Of a stretch of DNA of 9,468 bases, positions 1 to 5,152 are shown piece after piece. This DNA comes from DASXIW01 sp036497785. GTDB lineage: Bacteria; Pseudomonadota; Alphaproteobacteria; Acetobacterales; Acetobacteraceae. Made by a program: the position numbers and the translations under genes. The notes below the pieces were generated by a model that ran no database searches, was not told where the DNA came from, and saw only the letters and a list, made by a program, of their open reading frames with translations. The stretch is taken from contig DASXIW010000133.1 of the NCBI GenBank assembly GCA_036497785.1, forward strand, positions 1 through 9,468, written 5' to 3'. Within the stretch, counting starts at the first letter, position 1; the number at the start of each line of letters is the position of its first letter.

Positions 1-874
1 CGGGCGGCGTGGCGGGTGCCGCCTGCGGCGTGGGCGCGGGCGCGGGCGGGGGCGTGGGCGGGGGCGCGGGGGGCGTCTCAGCGGGTGGCGCCTGCGCGGG
101 CGGCGGCGGGGGTAGTTCCGCCTCGGGCGCGGGGGCCGTCGGCGCGGCCGGCTCGGGTGCCGGCGGAGCCGGCGGTGCTTGGGGCGCCGGCGCTGGCGGC
201 GGGGGCGCTGCCGGGGCTGGCGGGGTGGGAGCCGGCGCGGGCGGCGGCGTTGGCGCCGGTGGCGTGGGGGCGGGCGGCGTTGGAGGCGGCGGCGTGGGGG
301 CAGGCGGCGGCGTCACCGGCTGTGGCGGCGTCGGCGTGGCCTCCGGCGTCTCGGATGGCGGGGGTGGCGGCGGCGCGGGCGGGGCGGCGGGCTGCTGTTG
401 GGGCGTGGGCGTCTGCTGGCCGTTGAGCTGGCCGGGATCTTCCATGACCGTGATGGAGGGCGGGGAACTCGCCTCGGGCATGGGGGTGCGGTGCGGCAGC
501 AGCAGGAAGATCAGCGCCAGCAGCAAATGCAGCAACAGCGAGCCGATCAGCATGTAGCCGATCAGCCGCCGGCGGCGGGCGAGCACCAGCATGCGCGGCG
601 TGCCGCTCTCCAGCTCCGGCAGACCCAGCGAGGGCAGAGGCGGCTCGGTGCCGCGCGGGGAAGCTACGCTCTGGCTGGCCCCCGGCGTGGCGATGCGCGG
701 GCCATCCGGCATCGCGACATCCTGCCAGGCCGCGGGATCGCCCAGCGTGGGCTGGTCCCGCAGGGCAGGTGGATCACGCGAGAGGGACGGTTCACGCAAT
801 ACGGATGGATCACGAAATGAGGGGGCCGGACGCACGCCGCACACATGGACCGTGACGGCCGACGCGGCAAGCAT
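1..874 (-). CDS. TonB/TolA-like energy transducer, N-terminal part (truncated by window edge)
   Basis: This reading frame is open from about 921 to the window edge and encodes about 290 residues. The order is an N-terminal cytoplasmic stretch of about 95 residues, an Arg cluster (ARRRRLIGYM, about 98-107), one membrane helix (about 105-123), then a very Pro/Ala/Thr-rich region to the edge. The helix carries S-x3-H (GSLLLHLLL), matching the Ser/His motif that TonB and TolA use to couple to ExbB/ExbD or TolQ/TolR. The Pro-rich part would span the periplasm and pass proton-motive-force energy to outer-membrane receptors. The C-terminal domain lies outside the window, so TonB and TolA cannot be told apart, although the Pro-rich spacer favours TonB. 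The first ATG (874) is used here but has no clear Shine-Dalgarno. ATG 712 has AGGA 7 nt upstream, and ATG 592 lies just before the helix. A hexapeptide repeat before ATG 712 supports the longer form. No exbB or exbD is visible. Confidence 0.72.
   Translation of the reverse strand, partial: MLAASAVTVHVCGVRPAPSFRDPSVLREPSLSRDPPALRDQPTLGDPAAWQDVAMPDGPRIATPGASQSVASPRGTEPPLPSLGLPELESGTPRMLVLARRRRLIGYMLIGSLLLHLLLALIFLLLPHRTPMPEASSPPSITVMEDPGQLNGQQTPTPQQQPAAPPAPPPPPPSETPEATPTPPQPVTPPPAPTPPPPTPPAPTPPAPTPPPAPAPTPPAPAAPPPPAPAPQAPPAPPAPEPAAPTAPAPEAELPPPPPAQAPPAETPPAPPPTPPPAPAPTPQAAPATPP
710..817 (-). repeat. Six tandem 18-bp units encoding a hexapeptide repeat in the TonB-like protein
   Basis: Read on the minus strand, the units are FRDPSV, LREPSL, SRDPPA, LRDQPT, LGDPAA and WQDVAM, the last one degenerate. 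The core is x-R-D/E-P-x-x. Third codon positions differ between units (GAT/GAA/GAT/GAC/GAT for the acidic residue) while the residues stay similar. This suggests the region is translated and selected as protein. It lies on the predicted cytoplasmic side, before the membrane helix. Its function is unknown. Confidence 0.7.
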
Positions 875-918
875 GGCGTGAAGGCCAGGTTGCCGATCCG
901 GCCGGTCGTTATGGCCCA

Positions 919-929
919 GTCATTATGAC
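919..929. promoter_or_regulatory. Perfect 11-bp palindrome upstream of the TonB-like gene
   Basis: GTCATTATGAC is a perfect inverted repeat around one central base, in the 175-bp gap between ahpD and the TonB-like gene, 45 bp before the chosen start. A partial copy (CATAATGAC) lies at 979-987. It could be an operator, for example for an iron-responsive regulator, but it does not closely match the classic Fur box. No convincing -35/-10 pair was found next to it. Confidence 0.3.
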
Positions 930-1009
930 AATGTGGCGGATCAACCTATCCTCTCGTCCGATTCTGTCGCCTTTCCCCATAATGACGGATTCGCAATCAG
1001 GTTTCGCGG

Positions 1010-1043
1010 CCCGCAGCCGGACGCCGCGGCAAGCGGCTGCGGG
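1010..1043 (-). terminator. Hairpin downstream of ahpD, possible terminator
   Basis: A perfect 10-bp all-GC stem (CCCGCAGCCG 1010-1019 with CGGCTGCGGG 1034-1043) with a 14-nt loop begins 6 bp after the ahpD stop. No T-tract follows on the minus strand, so it may only be an RNA 3'-end stabiliser or a weak terminator. Confidence 0.4.
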
Positions 1044-1049
1044 GTGGTA

Positions 1050-1589
1050 TCAGGCGTCCTGCGGGGCCAGGGCGGCCTCGCCGTCCAGTGTGGCGGCAAC
1101 GGCGTGGACCACGGCGGCGATGCGCACCGCCGCCTGCACGGCCTCCTGGCTCAGCCCGCCGGCGCGGACGACTTTCTCATGGCTTTCCATGCACATGCCG
1201 CAGCCATTAATGGCCGAGACGGCGAGCGACCAGAGTTCGAAATCCAGCTTCTCCACGCCGGGCCTGGCCATCACGCTCATGCGCAGCTTGGCCGGCATGG
1301 CGGGATAATCGCCGCCGACCAGATGGGTGAAGCGATAATAGACATTGTTCATGCCCATGATCGCGGCGGCGGCCTTGGCCGCACCCAGCGCCTCGGCGCT
1401 GAGCTGCGGGCCGAATTCGGCGGTGACGGCGCGGGCGACCTCGGCATTGCGGGAGGCGAGCGCGCTCGCGATGAAGGTGCCGGCACGCTGCTGGGGCGTC
1501 AGCGCAATCTCGGTGGCCAGCGAGCCGAGATTGAGCTTCAGATCCTTGGCGTAATCGGGCAGGGCGTTCTTGAGGGTCTCGATGGACAT
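1050..1589 (-). CDS. ahpD: Alkyl hydroperoxide reductase AhpD (CxxC thiol reductant of AhpC)
   Basis: 179 aa, the usual length of full-size AhpD, a cytoplasmic all-helical protein of the AhpD/carboxymuconolactone decarboxylase fold. It reduces oxidised AhpC and has weak peroxidase activity itself. The active-site block GCGMCMESHEK gives Cys130, Cys133 and His137, with Glu118 in DFELW. These positions equal the catalytic residues known in Mycobacterium tuberculosis AhpD; residue 132, a second His there, is Met here. In Mycobacterium, AhpD is itself reduced by the dihydrolipoamide system, so the same is inferred here because no ahpF lies in the window. The start is ATG 1589 with a strong AGGAG 6 nt upstream (1596-1600). 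That Shine-Dalgarno sits in one arm of a small hairpin. The gene lies 178 bp downstream of ahpC on the same strand, but the gap carries terminator-like structures, so separate or attenuated expression is possible. Confidence 0.95.
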   Translation of the reverse strand: MSIETLKNALPDYAKDLKLNLGSLATEIALTPQQRAGTFIASALASRNAEVARAVTAEFGPQLSAEALGAAKAAAAIMGMNNVYYRFTHLVGGDYPAMPAKLRMSVMARPGVEKLDFELWSLAVSAINGCGMCMESHEKVVRAGGLSQEAVQAAVRIAAVVHAVAATLDGEAALAPQDA

Positions 1590-1591
1590 GG

Positions 1592-1646
1592 ATTGCTCCT
1601 AGAGCAATATGGCTTTGGGTGGAATCATCGAGCCATAAAATTGCTC
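1592..1646 (-). promoter_or_regulatory. Alternating hairpins in the ahpD leader covering the Shine-Dalgarno
   Basis: Three 7-nt arms lie in the minus-strand RNA: GAGCAAU (1646-1640), AUUGCUC (1608-1602) and GAGCAAU (1598-1592). Arms 1 and 2 form a long hairpin extended by AUGGCU/AGCCAU (1636-1631 with 1614-1609), 13 bp in all with a UUU bulge and a 16-nt loop. Arms 2 and 3 form a 7-bp hairpin with a 3-nt UAG loop that buries most of the ahpD Shine-Dalgarno (AGGAG). The two pairings exclude each other. The pairing is seen in the sequence; a regulatory role is inference. The longer hairpin should dominate, which would leave the Shine-Dalgarno free. Confidence 0.45.
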
Positions 1647-1704
1647 GTTAAAACAAACACATAGGGCGTGATGGCTTCGCCTATCAGAAGTCATCACGCG
1701 CTAT
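1599..1704. repeat. Bipartite palindromic intergenic element between ahpC and ahpD
   Basis: Two hairpins stand side by side, joined by an A-rich linker (1647-1660, containing TTAAAACAAACAC). Hairpin A is 1602-1646 (GAGCAATATGGCT paired with AGCCATAAAATTGCTC, three-base bulge). Hairpin B is 1661-1704 (ATAG-G-GCGTGATGGCTTC paired with GAAGTCATCACGC-G-CTAT, one mismatch, one G-T pair, 8-nt loop). The layout of hairpin, AAACAA-like linker and hairpin resembles dispersed extragenic palindromes I recall from alphaproteobacterial genomes. Only one copy is present here, so its repeat nature cannot be shown from this window. Confidence 0.5.
1649..1704 (-). terminator. Probable intrinsic terminator after ahpC
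   Basis: Read on the minus strand, the long hairpin of 1704-1661 (about 17 bp with one mismatch and one G-U pair) is followed directly by GTGTTTGTTTTAA. This is the stem plus U-rich tail expected of a rho-independent terminator. It lies 64 bp after the ahpC stop and before ahpD. Read-through would be needed for ahpD unless it has its own promoter. Confidence 0.55.
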
Positions 1705-1710
1705 GAAGCG

Positions 1711-1736
1711 GAAAGGGCGGCCATATGGCCGCCCCC
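1711..1736 (-). terminator. Perfect 20-bp palindrome just after ahpC
   Basis: GGGCGGCCATATGGCCGCCC (1715-1734) is a perfect 20-bp palindrome starting 34 bp after the ahpC stop. On the minus strand it is followed by TTTCCGC, a short T run. It could be a weak terminator or a 3'-end stabiliser working in series with the hairpin at 1661-1704. Confidence 0.5.
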
Positions 1737-1767
1737 TCGTTTCGCCAAGACGACGTAGACGTGCGTA

Positions 1768-2322
1768 TCAGGCGGCCGGGCGCAGGAAATCCTCGCCCTG
1801 GTTCCAGTTGCACGGGCACAGCTCGTCGCTCTGCAGCGCGTCCAGCACGTGCAGCACTTCTTGCGGGTTGCGGCCGACCGAGAGGTCGTTCACGGAGGAG
1901 AAGCGCACGATGCCCTCGGGGTCGACCAGGAAGGTGGCGCGCAGGGCGACGCCCTCGGTCTTGGACAGGATGCCGCAGGCCTGCGACAGCTCGCGCTTGA
2001 TGTCGGCGAGCATCGGAATGCTCAGATCGCGCAGGTCGTCGTGATGCAGGCGCCAGTTCATGTGCACGAACTCGCTGTCGGTCGACACGCCGTACACCAC
2101 GGTGTCACGGTCGGCGAACTCGCCCGCGAGCTTGCCGAAAGCCACGATCTCGGTCGGGCACACGAAGGTGAAGTCCTTCGGCCAGAAGAAGACCAGCTTC
2201 CACTTGCCGGTATCGGTCTCGTTGGAGATTTCGGCGAAGCTGGATTTCAGGTCGAGGCCCTCTTTACCCCCTTTTACGGCAGCGAGTTTGAAGTTCGGGA
2301 AAGTATCGCCAACTGTCAGCAT
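1768..2322 (-). CDS. ahpC: Alkyl hydroperoxide reductase AhpC (2-Cys peroxiredoxin)
   Basis: 184 aa, cytoplasmic, thioredoxin fold. It reduces H2O2, organic peroxides and probably peroxynitrite, using a peroxidatic Cys that forms a disulfide with a resolving Cys. The peroxidatic site FTFVCPTEI gives Cys55, with the family's Pro/Thr/Cys environment (WPKDFTFVCPTE). The C-terminus ELCPCNWNQGE carries Cys169 and Cys171. This three-cysteine arrangement matches the mycobacterial AhpC type that works with AhpD rather than the enterobacterial AhpC-AhpF type. The start is MLTVGDTFPNF at 2322, with GGAGA 9 nt upstream. A longer in-frame ATG at 2394 would add 24 residues with no family counterpart and would run into the promoter. 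The gene is divergent from oxyR with a 117-bp gap, so OxyR activation is likely. Confidence 0.96.
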   Translation of the reverse strand: MLTVGDTFPNFKLAAVKGGKEGLDLKSSFAEISNETDTGKWKLVFFWPKDFTFVCPTEIVAFGKLAGEFADRDTVVYGVSTDSEFVHMNWRLHHDDLRDLSIPMLADIKRELSQACGILSKTEGVALRATFLVDPEGIVRFSSVNDLSVGRNPQEVLHVLDALQSDELCPCNWNQGEDFLRPAA

Positions 2323-2439
2323 AGGGATCGTTCTCCAGGTAAAGGGGAGTGGTCGTCGCTCGCCCGGGACAGAAGCGCTACCGCATTGCAGCAATTCCGT
2401 GCCAATGAAACATTTAGGTTATTTTGATCGACAGAATCG
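2323..2439. promoter_or_regulatory. Divergent ahpC-oxyR promoter region with candidate OxyR operators
   Basis: This 117-bp gap must hold both promoters. Visible symmetric elements are ATTGCAGCAAT at 2385-2395 (perfect around one base), AATG-AAA-CATT at 2404-2414, and ATCGA-CAGAA-TCGAT at 2427-2441, which overlaps the oxyR ATG. OxyR belongs to the LysR family and usually binds a long, degenerate array in such gaps and represses itself. None of these elements fits the E. coli ATAG-N7-CTAT array well, so the exact operator is uncertain. AT content is highest at 2404-2430. Confidence 0.45.
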
Positions 2440-3480
2440 ATGACGCCACTGCCGACGCCGCAACAGCTGCGCTATCTCCTGGCCCTGGCGGAACACCAGC
2501 ATTTCGGCCGCGCCGCCGATGCTTGCGCCGTCACCCAATCCACGCTTTCCGCCGGCATATTGGCGCTGGAGCGGCAATTGGACGTGCACATACTCGATCG
2601 GAGCAACGGCCGGCGCGTGGCGTTCACCACCTTGGGGTGCGAGCTGGTGACGCGGGCGCGCACCGCCATGGCCGCGCTGTCCGCGGTGCTTGAGGCGGCC
2701 GATGCGGCGCGCGCGCCGATGAGCGGGCCGATGCGCGTGGGCATGATCCCGACCGTGAGCCCCTTCCTGCTGCCGCGCATGATGCCGGCGATGCGCGCGG
2801 CTTTTCCCCGGCTGCGGCTGTTCCTGCGCGAGGACACCACCGAACGGCTGATGGACCGGTTGCGCGCCGGCACGCTGGACGTGGCGGTGGTGGCGCTGCC
2901 CTGCGACTGCGCGGGGGCGGAGTCCGCGGTGTTCGCCCGCGACATGTTCCTGGCCGCCGTCCCGCAGGGCCATGCCCTGGCCGGTCGCGACTCGGTGCCT
3001 GTCGCCAGCCTGGCCGCCGAGCGGCTGTTGCTGCTGGAGGACGGGCATTGCCTGCGCGACCAGACGCTGACGGCCTGCGGCGTGATCAGGACAAGCCTGG
3101 GTCGGACGAGCCCGGCCGGGGAAGGCGACACATCGGACGAATTCGCCGCTACCAGCCTGTACACTTTGGTCCAGATGGTGGCCGGCGGGCTGGGCGTAGC
3201 GTTGCTGCCGCGACTGGCGTTGGAAGCCGGCATCGCCGAGGGCGCGGGCATCGCTATCCGGCCTTTGGCCGATCCCGGCGCGTGGCGCGGCCTGGCCCTG
3301 GCGTGGCGGGCGGAGTCGCCGCGCGCGGCGGAATATCGCGCCATGGCCCCGGTTCTGGCCCAGGCGAGCGAGGCGCGCGGGGCAAGTGGCGGCAATGAGC
3401 CGATGGCCGGGATGCGGTTCGCGACACCGGTTGCCACCGAAGGCGAAATGATCGAGACAGGCATCGGTCCGGAACGCTGA
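2440..3480 (+). CDS. oxyR: Hydrogen-peroxide sensing LysR-type regulator OxyR
   Basis: 346 aa. The N-terminal winged helix-turn-helix spans about residues 5-65 (LRYLLALAEHQHFGRAADAC, then VTQSTLSAGI) and is followed by a LysR substrate-binding-like domain. The redox site LLLLEDGHCLRDQTLTACG gives Cys204 and Cys213 with eight residues between them, as in E. coli OxyR Cys199/Cys208. These form the disulfide that activates transcription. The conserved ATSLYTLVQMVAGGLGVALLP follows. Between Cys213 and ATSL there are 22 residues, against 11 in the E. coli protein as I recall it, so the switch loop is longer. A tail of about 35 residues after residue 310 also exceeds the E. coli protein. The start ATG 2440 gives the typical MTPLPTPQQLRYL N-terminus; the Shine-Dalgarno is weak. 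It is divergent from ahpC and followed by a small gene after 28 bp. Confidence 0.95.
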   Translation: MTPLPTPQQLRYLLALAEHQHFGRAADACAVTQSTLSAGILALERQLDVHILDRSNGRRVAFTTLGCELVTRARTAMAALSAVLEAADAARAPMSGPMRVGMIPTVSPFLLPRMMPAMRAAFPRLRLFLREDTTERLMDRLRAGTLDVAVVALPCDCAGAESAVFARDMFLAAVPQGHALAGRDSVPVASLAAERLLLLEDGHCLRDQTLTACGVIRTSLGRTSPAGEGDTSDEFAATSLYTLVQMVAGGLGVALLPRLALEAGIAEGAGIAIRPLADPGAWRGLALAWRAESPRAAEYRAMAPVLAQASEARGASGGNEPMAGMRFATPVATEGEMIETGIGPER

Positions 3481-3508
3481 CCGGGCTTCATGACGCACCG
3501 GGTGGGCG

Positions 3509-4039
3509 ATGCAACCGATTATGGCCGGGGATGCGATCCCCTTCATCCGCGATGTGCTGCAAATCGCATCGAGCATCGCCGTCATCATGGTCGCGATTGC
3601 CGCCTTGATCGGCATGCGCCTGGGGGCTGGCGGCAAGCGGGTGCAACTGGATATCGACCTTCAGGTGCTGGATGTCGGCAATGCCGGCGAGATGGTCGGC
3701 GAGTTGGTCGTCACGCCGCAGAACATGGGCTTCCGGCCCCAGAAACTGTACCATCTGTTCCTGGAGGTGCGCCCGTCGCGCCACGTGGTCGGCGCGGGCG
3801 CCGCCGTCGTGCCGGTCACCAACCTGATCGGCGCCGAGGATCACCCGATCATGCTCGCCCCCGCCGTGCGGCGGGTGCTGACCTGGACGTTCGAGGTGCA
3901 GCGCGAGGAGCGCCTGCTGCGCGCGACGGCGCTAATCAACATCTCGCGCTGGCTTGCCCCGGACATCGTGACCAGCCTGTCGCAGAAGCATTTCTGGCAG
4001 TTCGGGCCCGACGCTCCGCTACACCTCGCGGGTGTTTGA
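3509..4039 (+). CDS. Hypothetical protein with one N-terminal membrane helix
   Basis: 176 aa, family not recognised. Residues about 14-38 (VLQIASSIAVIMVAIAALIG within it) form one hydrophobic helix, followed by Arg/Gly/Lys-rich RLGAGGKR. The rest looks like a soluble, mostly beta-type domain (VQLDIDLQVLDVGNAGEMVGE..., later VLTWTFEVQREERLLRATALINIS) ending near residue 176. There are no cysteines and no catalytic motif that I can see. The alternation of valine and polar residues fits an Ig-like or beta-sandwich fold, but that is a guess. The start at ATG 3509 has GGTGGGCG just upstream; ATG 3521 is an alternative without a visible site. The gene begins 28 bp after the oxyR stop on the same strand, so co-transcription with oxyR is likely, and a stress-related role is only suggested by this position. 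Confidence 0.8.
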   Translation: MQPIMAGDAIPFIRDVLQIASSIAVIMVAIAALIGMRLGAGGKRVQLDIDLQVLDVGNAGEMVGELVVTPQNMGFRPQKLYHLFLEVRPSRHVVGAGAAVVPVTNLIGAEDHPIMLAPAVRRVLTWTFEVQREERLLRATALINISRWLAPDIVTSLSQKHFWQFGPDAPLHLAGV

Positions 4040-4106
4040 GGTCGGCCCGTCGCCGTGTCGGCGCCTGTAACGCGGGCCGTTCCGGCGCCTGTAGCGCCCC
4101 AGGCGG
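4040..4106. terminator. Convergent intergenic hairpins and an 11-bp direct repeat
   Basis: This is the gap between two convergent genes. It holds nested inverted repeats: CGGCCCG (4043-4049) with CGGGCCG (4073-4079), enclosing CGCCG-TGT-CGGCG (4051-4063). CGGCGCCTGTA occurs twice, at 4059-4069 and 4083-4093. No T-tract is present, so it is at most a weak bidirectional terminator. Confidence 0.4.
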
Positions 4107-4985
4107 TCAGGCCGTGAGGTATTTCTTGAACCAGGTCTGTGCCCTCATCCAGCCAGCTTCCGCATCCGCCGCGTTATAGCTCGGCCGGTAATCCGCGTGG
4201 AAGCCGTGCCCGGCATCGGGATAGACCACGATCTCCACGGTATGCCCTGCGGCGCGTGCCTTCGCGGCGGCGGCCTGCACGTCGGTCTGGTTGATGCTGC
4301 TGTCCTGGCCGCCATATAGCCCCAGCAGCGGGCATTTCAGCTCGCCCGCCATGTCCACCGGATTCCTTGGCTGCATCGGGCTGGTGCGGCCCGCGACCGG
4401 GCCGTACCAGGCGACCGCCGCTTTCAGCTTCGGATTATGCTCGGCATACAGCCACACTTCCCGGCCGCCGCGGCAGAAGCCGTTGACGCCGACGCGGTTG
4501 GCGTCGCCGCGATTGGCGGCGGCGAAGGCCACGGCGCTGTCCAGATCCGTCATCACCGTGGCATCCGGCGCCCTGCTGATCACCTGGGTGAAGATTTGCG
4601 TGGAATCCGTCATTTTCGACAGGTCGCCCAGGCGCGCGTACAGCTCCGGTGCCACGGCGGCATAGCCGATCTTGGCGAATCGGCGGCAGACATCCTTGAT
4701 GTATTCGTGCACGCCGAAGATTTCCTCGACCACGACGATGATCGGGAACGGCCCATTGCCCCGCGGGCGGGCGAAATAGCCCGGCAGGTCGCCATCGGCG
4801 GTGGGGATGTTCACCTCGCGCGCATCCAGCCCGGCGCTGTCCGTATGGATCGCCTGCGCGTCCACCCGCGTGGTCGCCAGGGTGAAGCCGGAGATCAGTG
4901 CGGTCATCAGCAGGCCGCGTCTTGCCACCCCCTGGGCGACACCCTGGGCCGCGAGGCCGGGAATGTGGTCGGGCTTATCGTTCAT
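4107..4985 (-). CDS. Dienelactone hydrolase-family protein with a probable Tat signal peptide
   Basis: 292 aa, alpha/beta-hydrolase fold of the dienelactone hydrolase (DLH) family, which hydrolyses cyclic lactone or ester bonds; the substrate here is unknown. Residues 20-46 look like a twin-arginine signal (ARRGLLMTALISGF, small residues, then a probable AxA cleavage site at DAQA). The mature enzyme would then be periplasmic. Catalytic residues are visible: Cys171 in VNGFCRGG, Asp228 in YGGQDSS, His260 in DAGHGF, and Glu88 in VEEIFG, matching the DLH Cys/Asp/His triad and its helper Glu. The start is ATG 4985 with GGAGGAG 8 nt upstream; a longer frame from 5039 lacks such a site. AGTATA at 5018-5023 reads TATACT on the minus strand, a possible -10 box, without a good -35. 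The gene is convergent with the oxyR-linked hypothetical gene and divergent from the GlsB-type gene. Confidence 0.9.
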   Translation of the reverse strand: MNDKPDHIPGLAAQGVAQGVARRGLLMTALISGFTLATTRVDAQAIHTDSAGLDAREVNIPTADGDLPGYFARPRGNGPFPIIVVVEEIFGVHEYIKDVCRRFAKIGYAAVAPELYARLGDLSKMTDSTQIFTQVISRAPDATVMTDLDSAVAFAAANRGDANRVGVNGFCRGGREVWLYAEHNPKLKAAVAWYGPVAGRTSPMQPRNPVDMAGELKCPLLGLYGGQDSSINQTDVQAAAAKARAAGHTVEIVVYPDAGHGFHADYRPSYNAADAEAGWMRAQTWFKKYLTA

Positions 4986-5059
4986 GGCCGCGTCTCCTCC
5001 GTGCTGTGCCGCACATAAGTATATTCGGGCGTTCGGCAATAACCGTCGATCACAGGACC

Positions 5060-5085
5060 GGAACTTCTGTGCCCCTGCCGACGTT
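5060..5085 (+). promoter_or_regulatory. EcfG-type (general stress response) promoter upstream of the GlsB-family gene
   Basis: GGAAC at 5060-5064 and CGTT at 5082-5085 are separated by exactly 17 bp. This matches the alphaproteobacterial EcfG sigma-factor consensus GGAAC-N16/17-CGTT. Transcription would start near 5092, about 60 nt before the ATG at 5153. The downstream gene belongs to a stress-response family, which fits. Confidence 0.75.
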
Positions 5086-5105
5086 GCGAGTCCGATAGCT
5101 TCCCT

Positions 5106-5129
5106 GGTGAACGGGGATATCCCGTCACC
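5106..5129 (+). promoter_or_regulatory. Hairpin in the 5' leader of the GlsB-family gene
   Basis: GGTGA-A-CGGG (5106-5115) pairs with CCCGTCACC (5121-5129), giving 9 bp with one bulged A and a GATAT loop. It lies downstream of the predicted start site and ends 23 nt before the ATG, so it would be in the mRNA leader. It may affect stability or translation; no known element is recognised. Confidence 0.4.
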
Positions 5130-5152
5130 GCAGAAAGCGAGGACGTCGTCAT

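Noticed and set aside
18..420. Tandem-repeat or CRISPR-like appearance of the GGCGG-rich left end
   Set aside because: There is no regular spacing of repeat and spacer; it is the low-complexity coding sequence of a Pro/Ala/Thr-rich region.
9..820. Long Gly/Ala- or Arg-rich plus-strand open frames at the left edge
   Set aside because: They are antisense shadows of the Pro/Ala-rich TonB-like gene; the composition comes from CCG/GCG codons read backwards.
2323..2394. Longer AhpC from ATG 2394
   Set aside because: The extra 24 residues have no counterpart in the family and would remove the promoter region; ATG 2322 has a good Shine-Dalgarno.
959..2439. CGATTCTGTCG shared between the TonB leader (959-969) and the oxyR start region (2429-2439, opposite strand)
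   Set aside because: Several 11-base matches are expected by chance in a window this size, so two copies are not evidence of a shared operator.
2419..3636. 405-residue minus-strand open frame opposite oxyR
   Set aside because: Arg/His/Ala/Gly-rich translation without any domain, fully opposite a clear oxyR; a product of high GC content.
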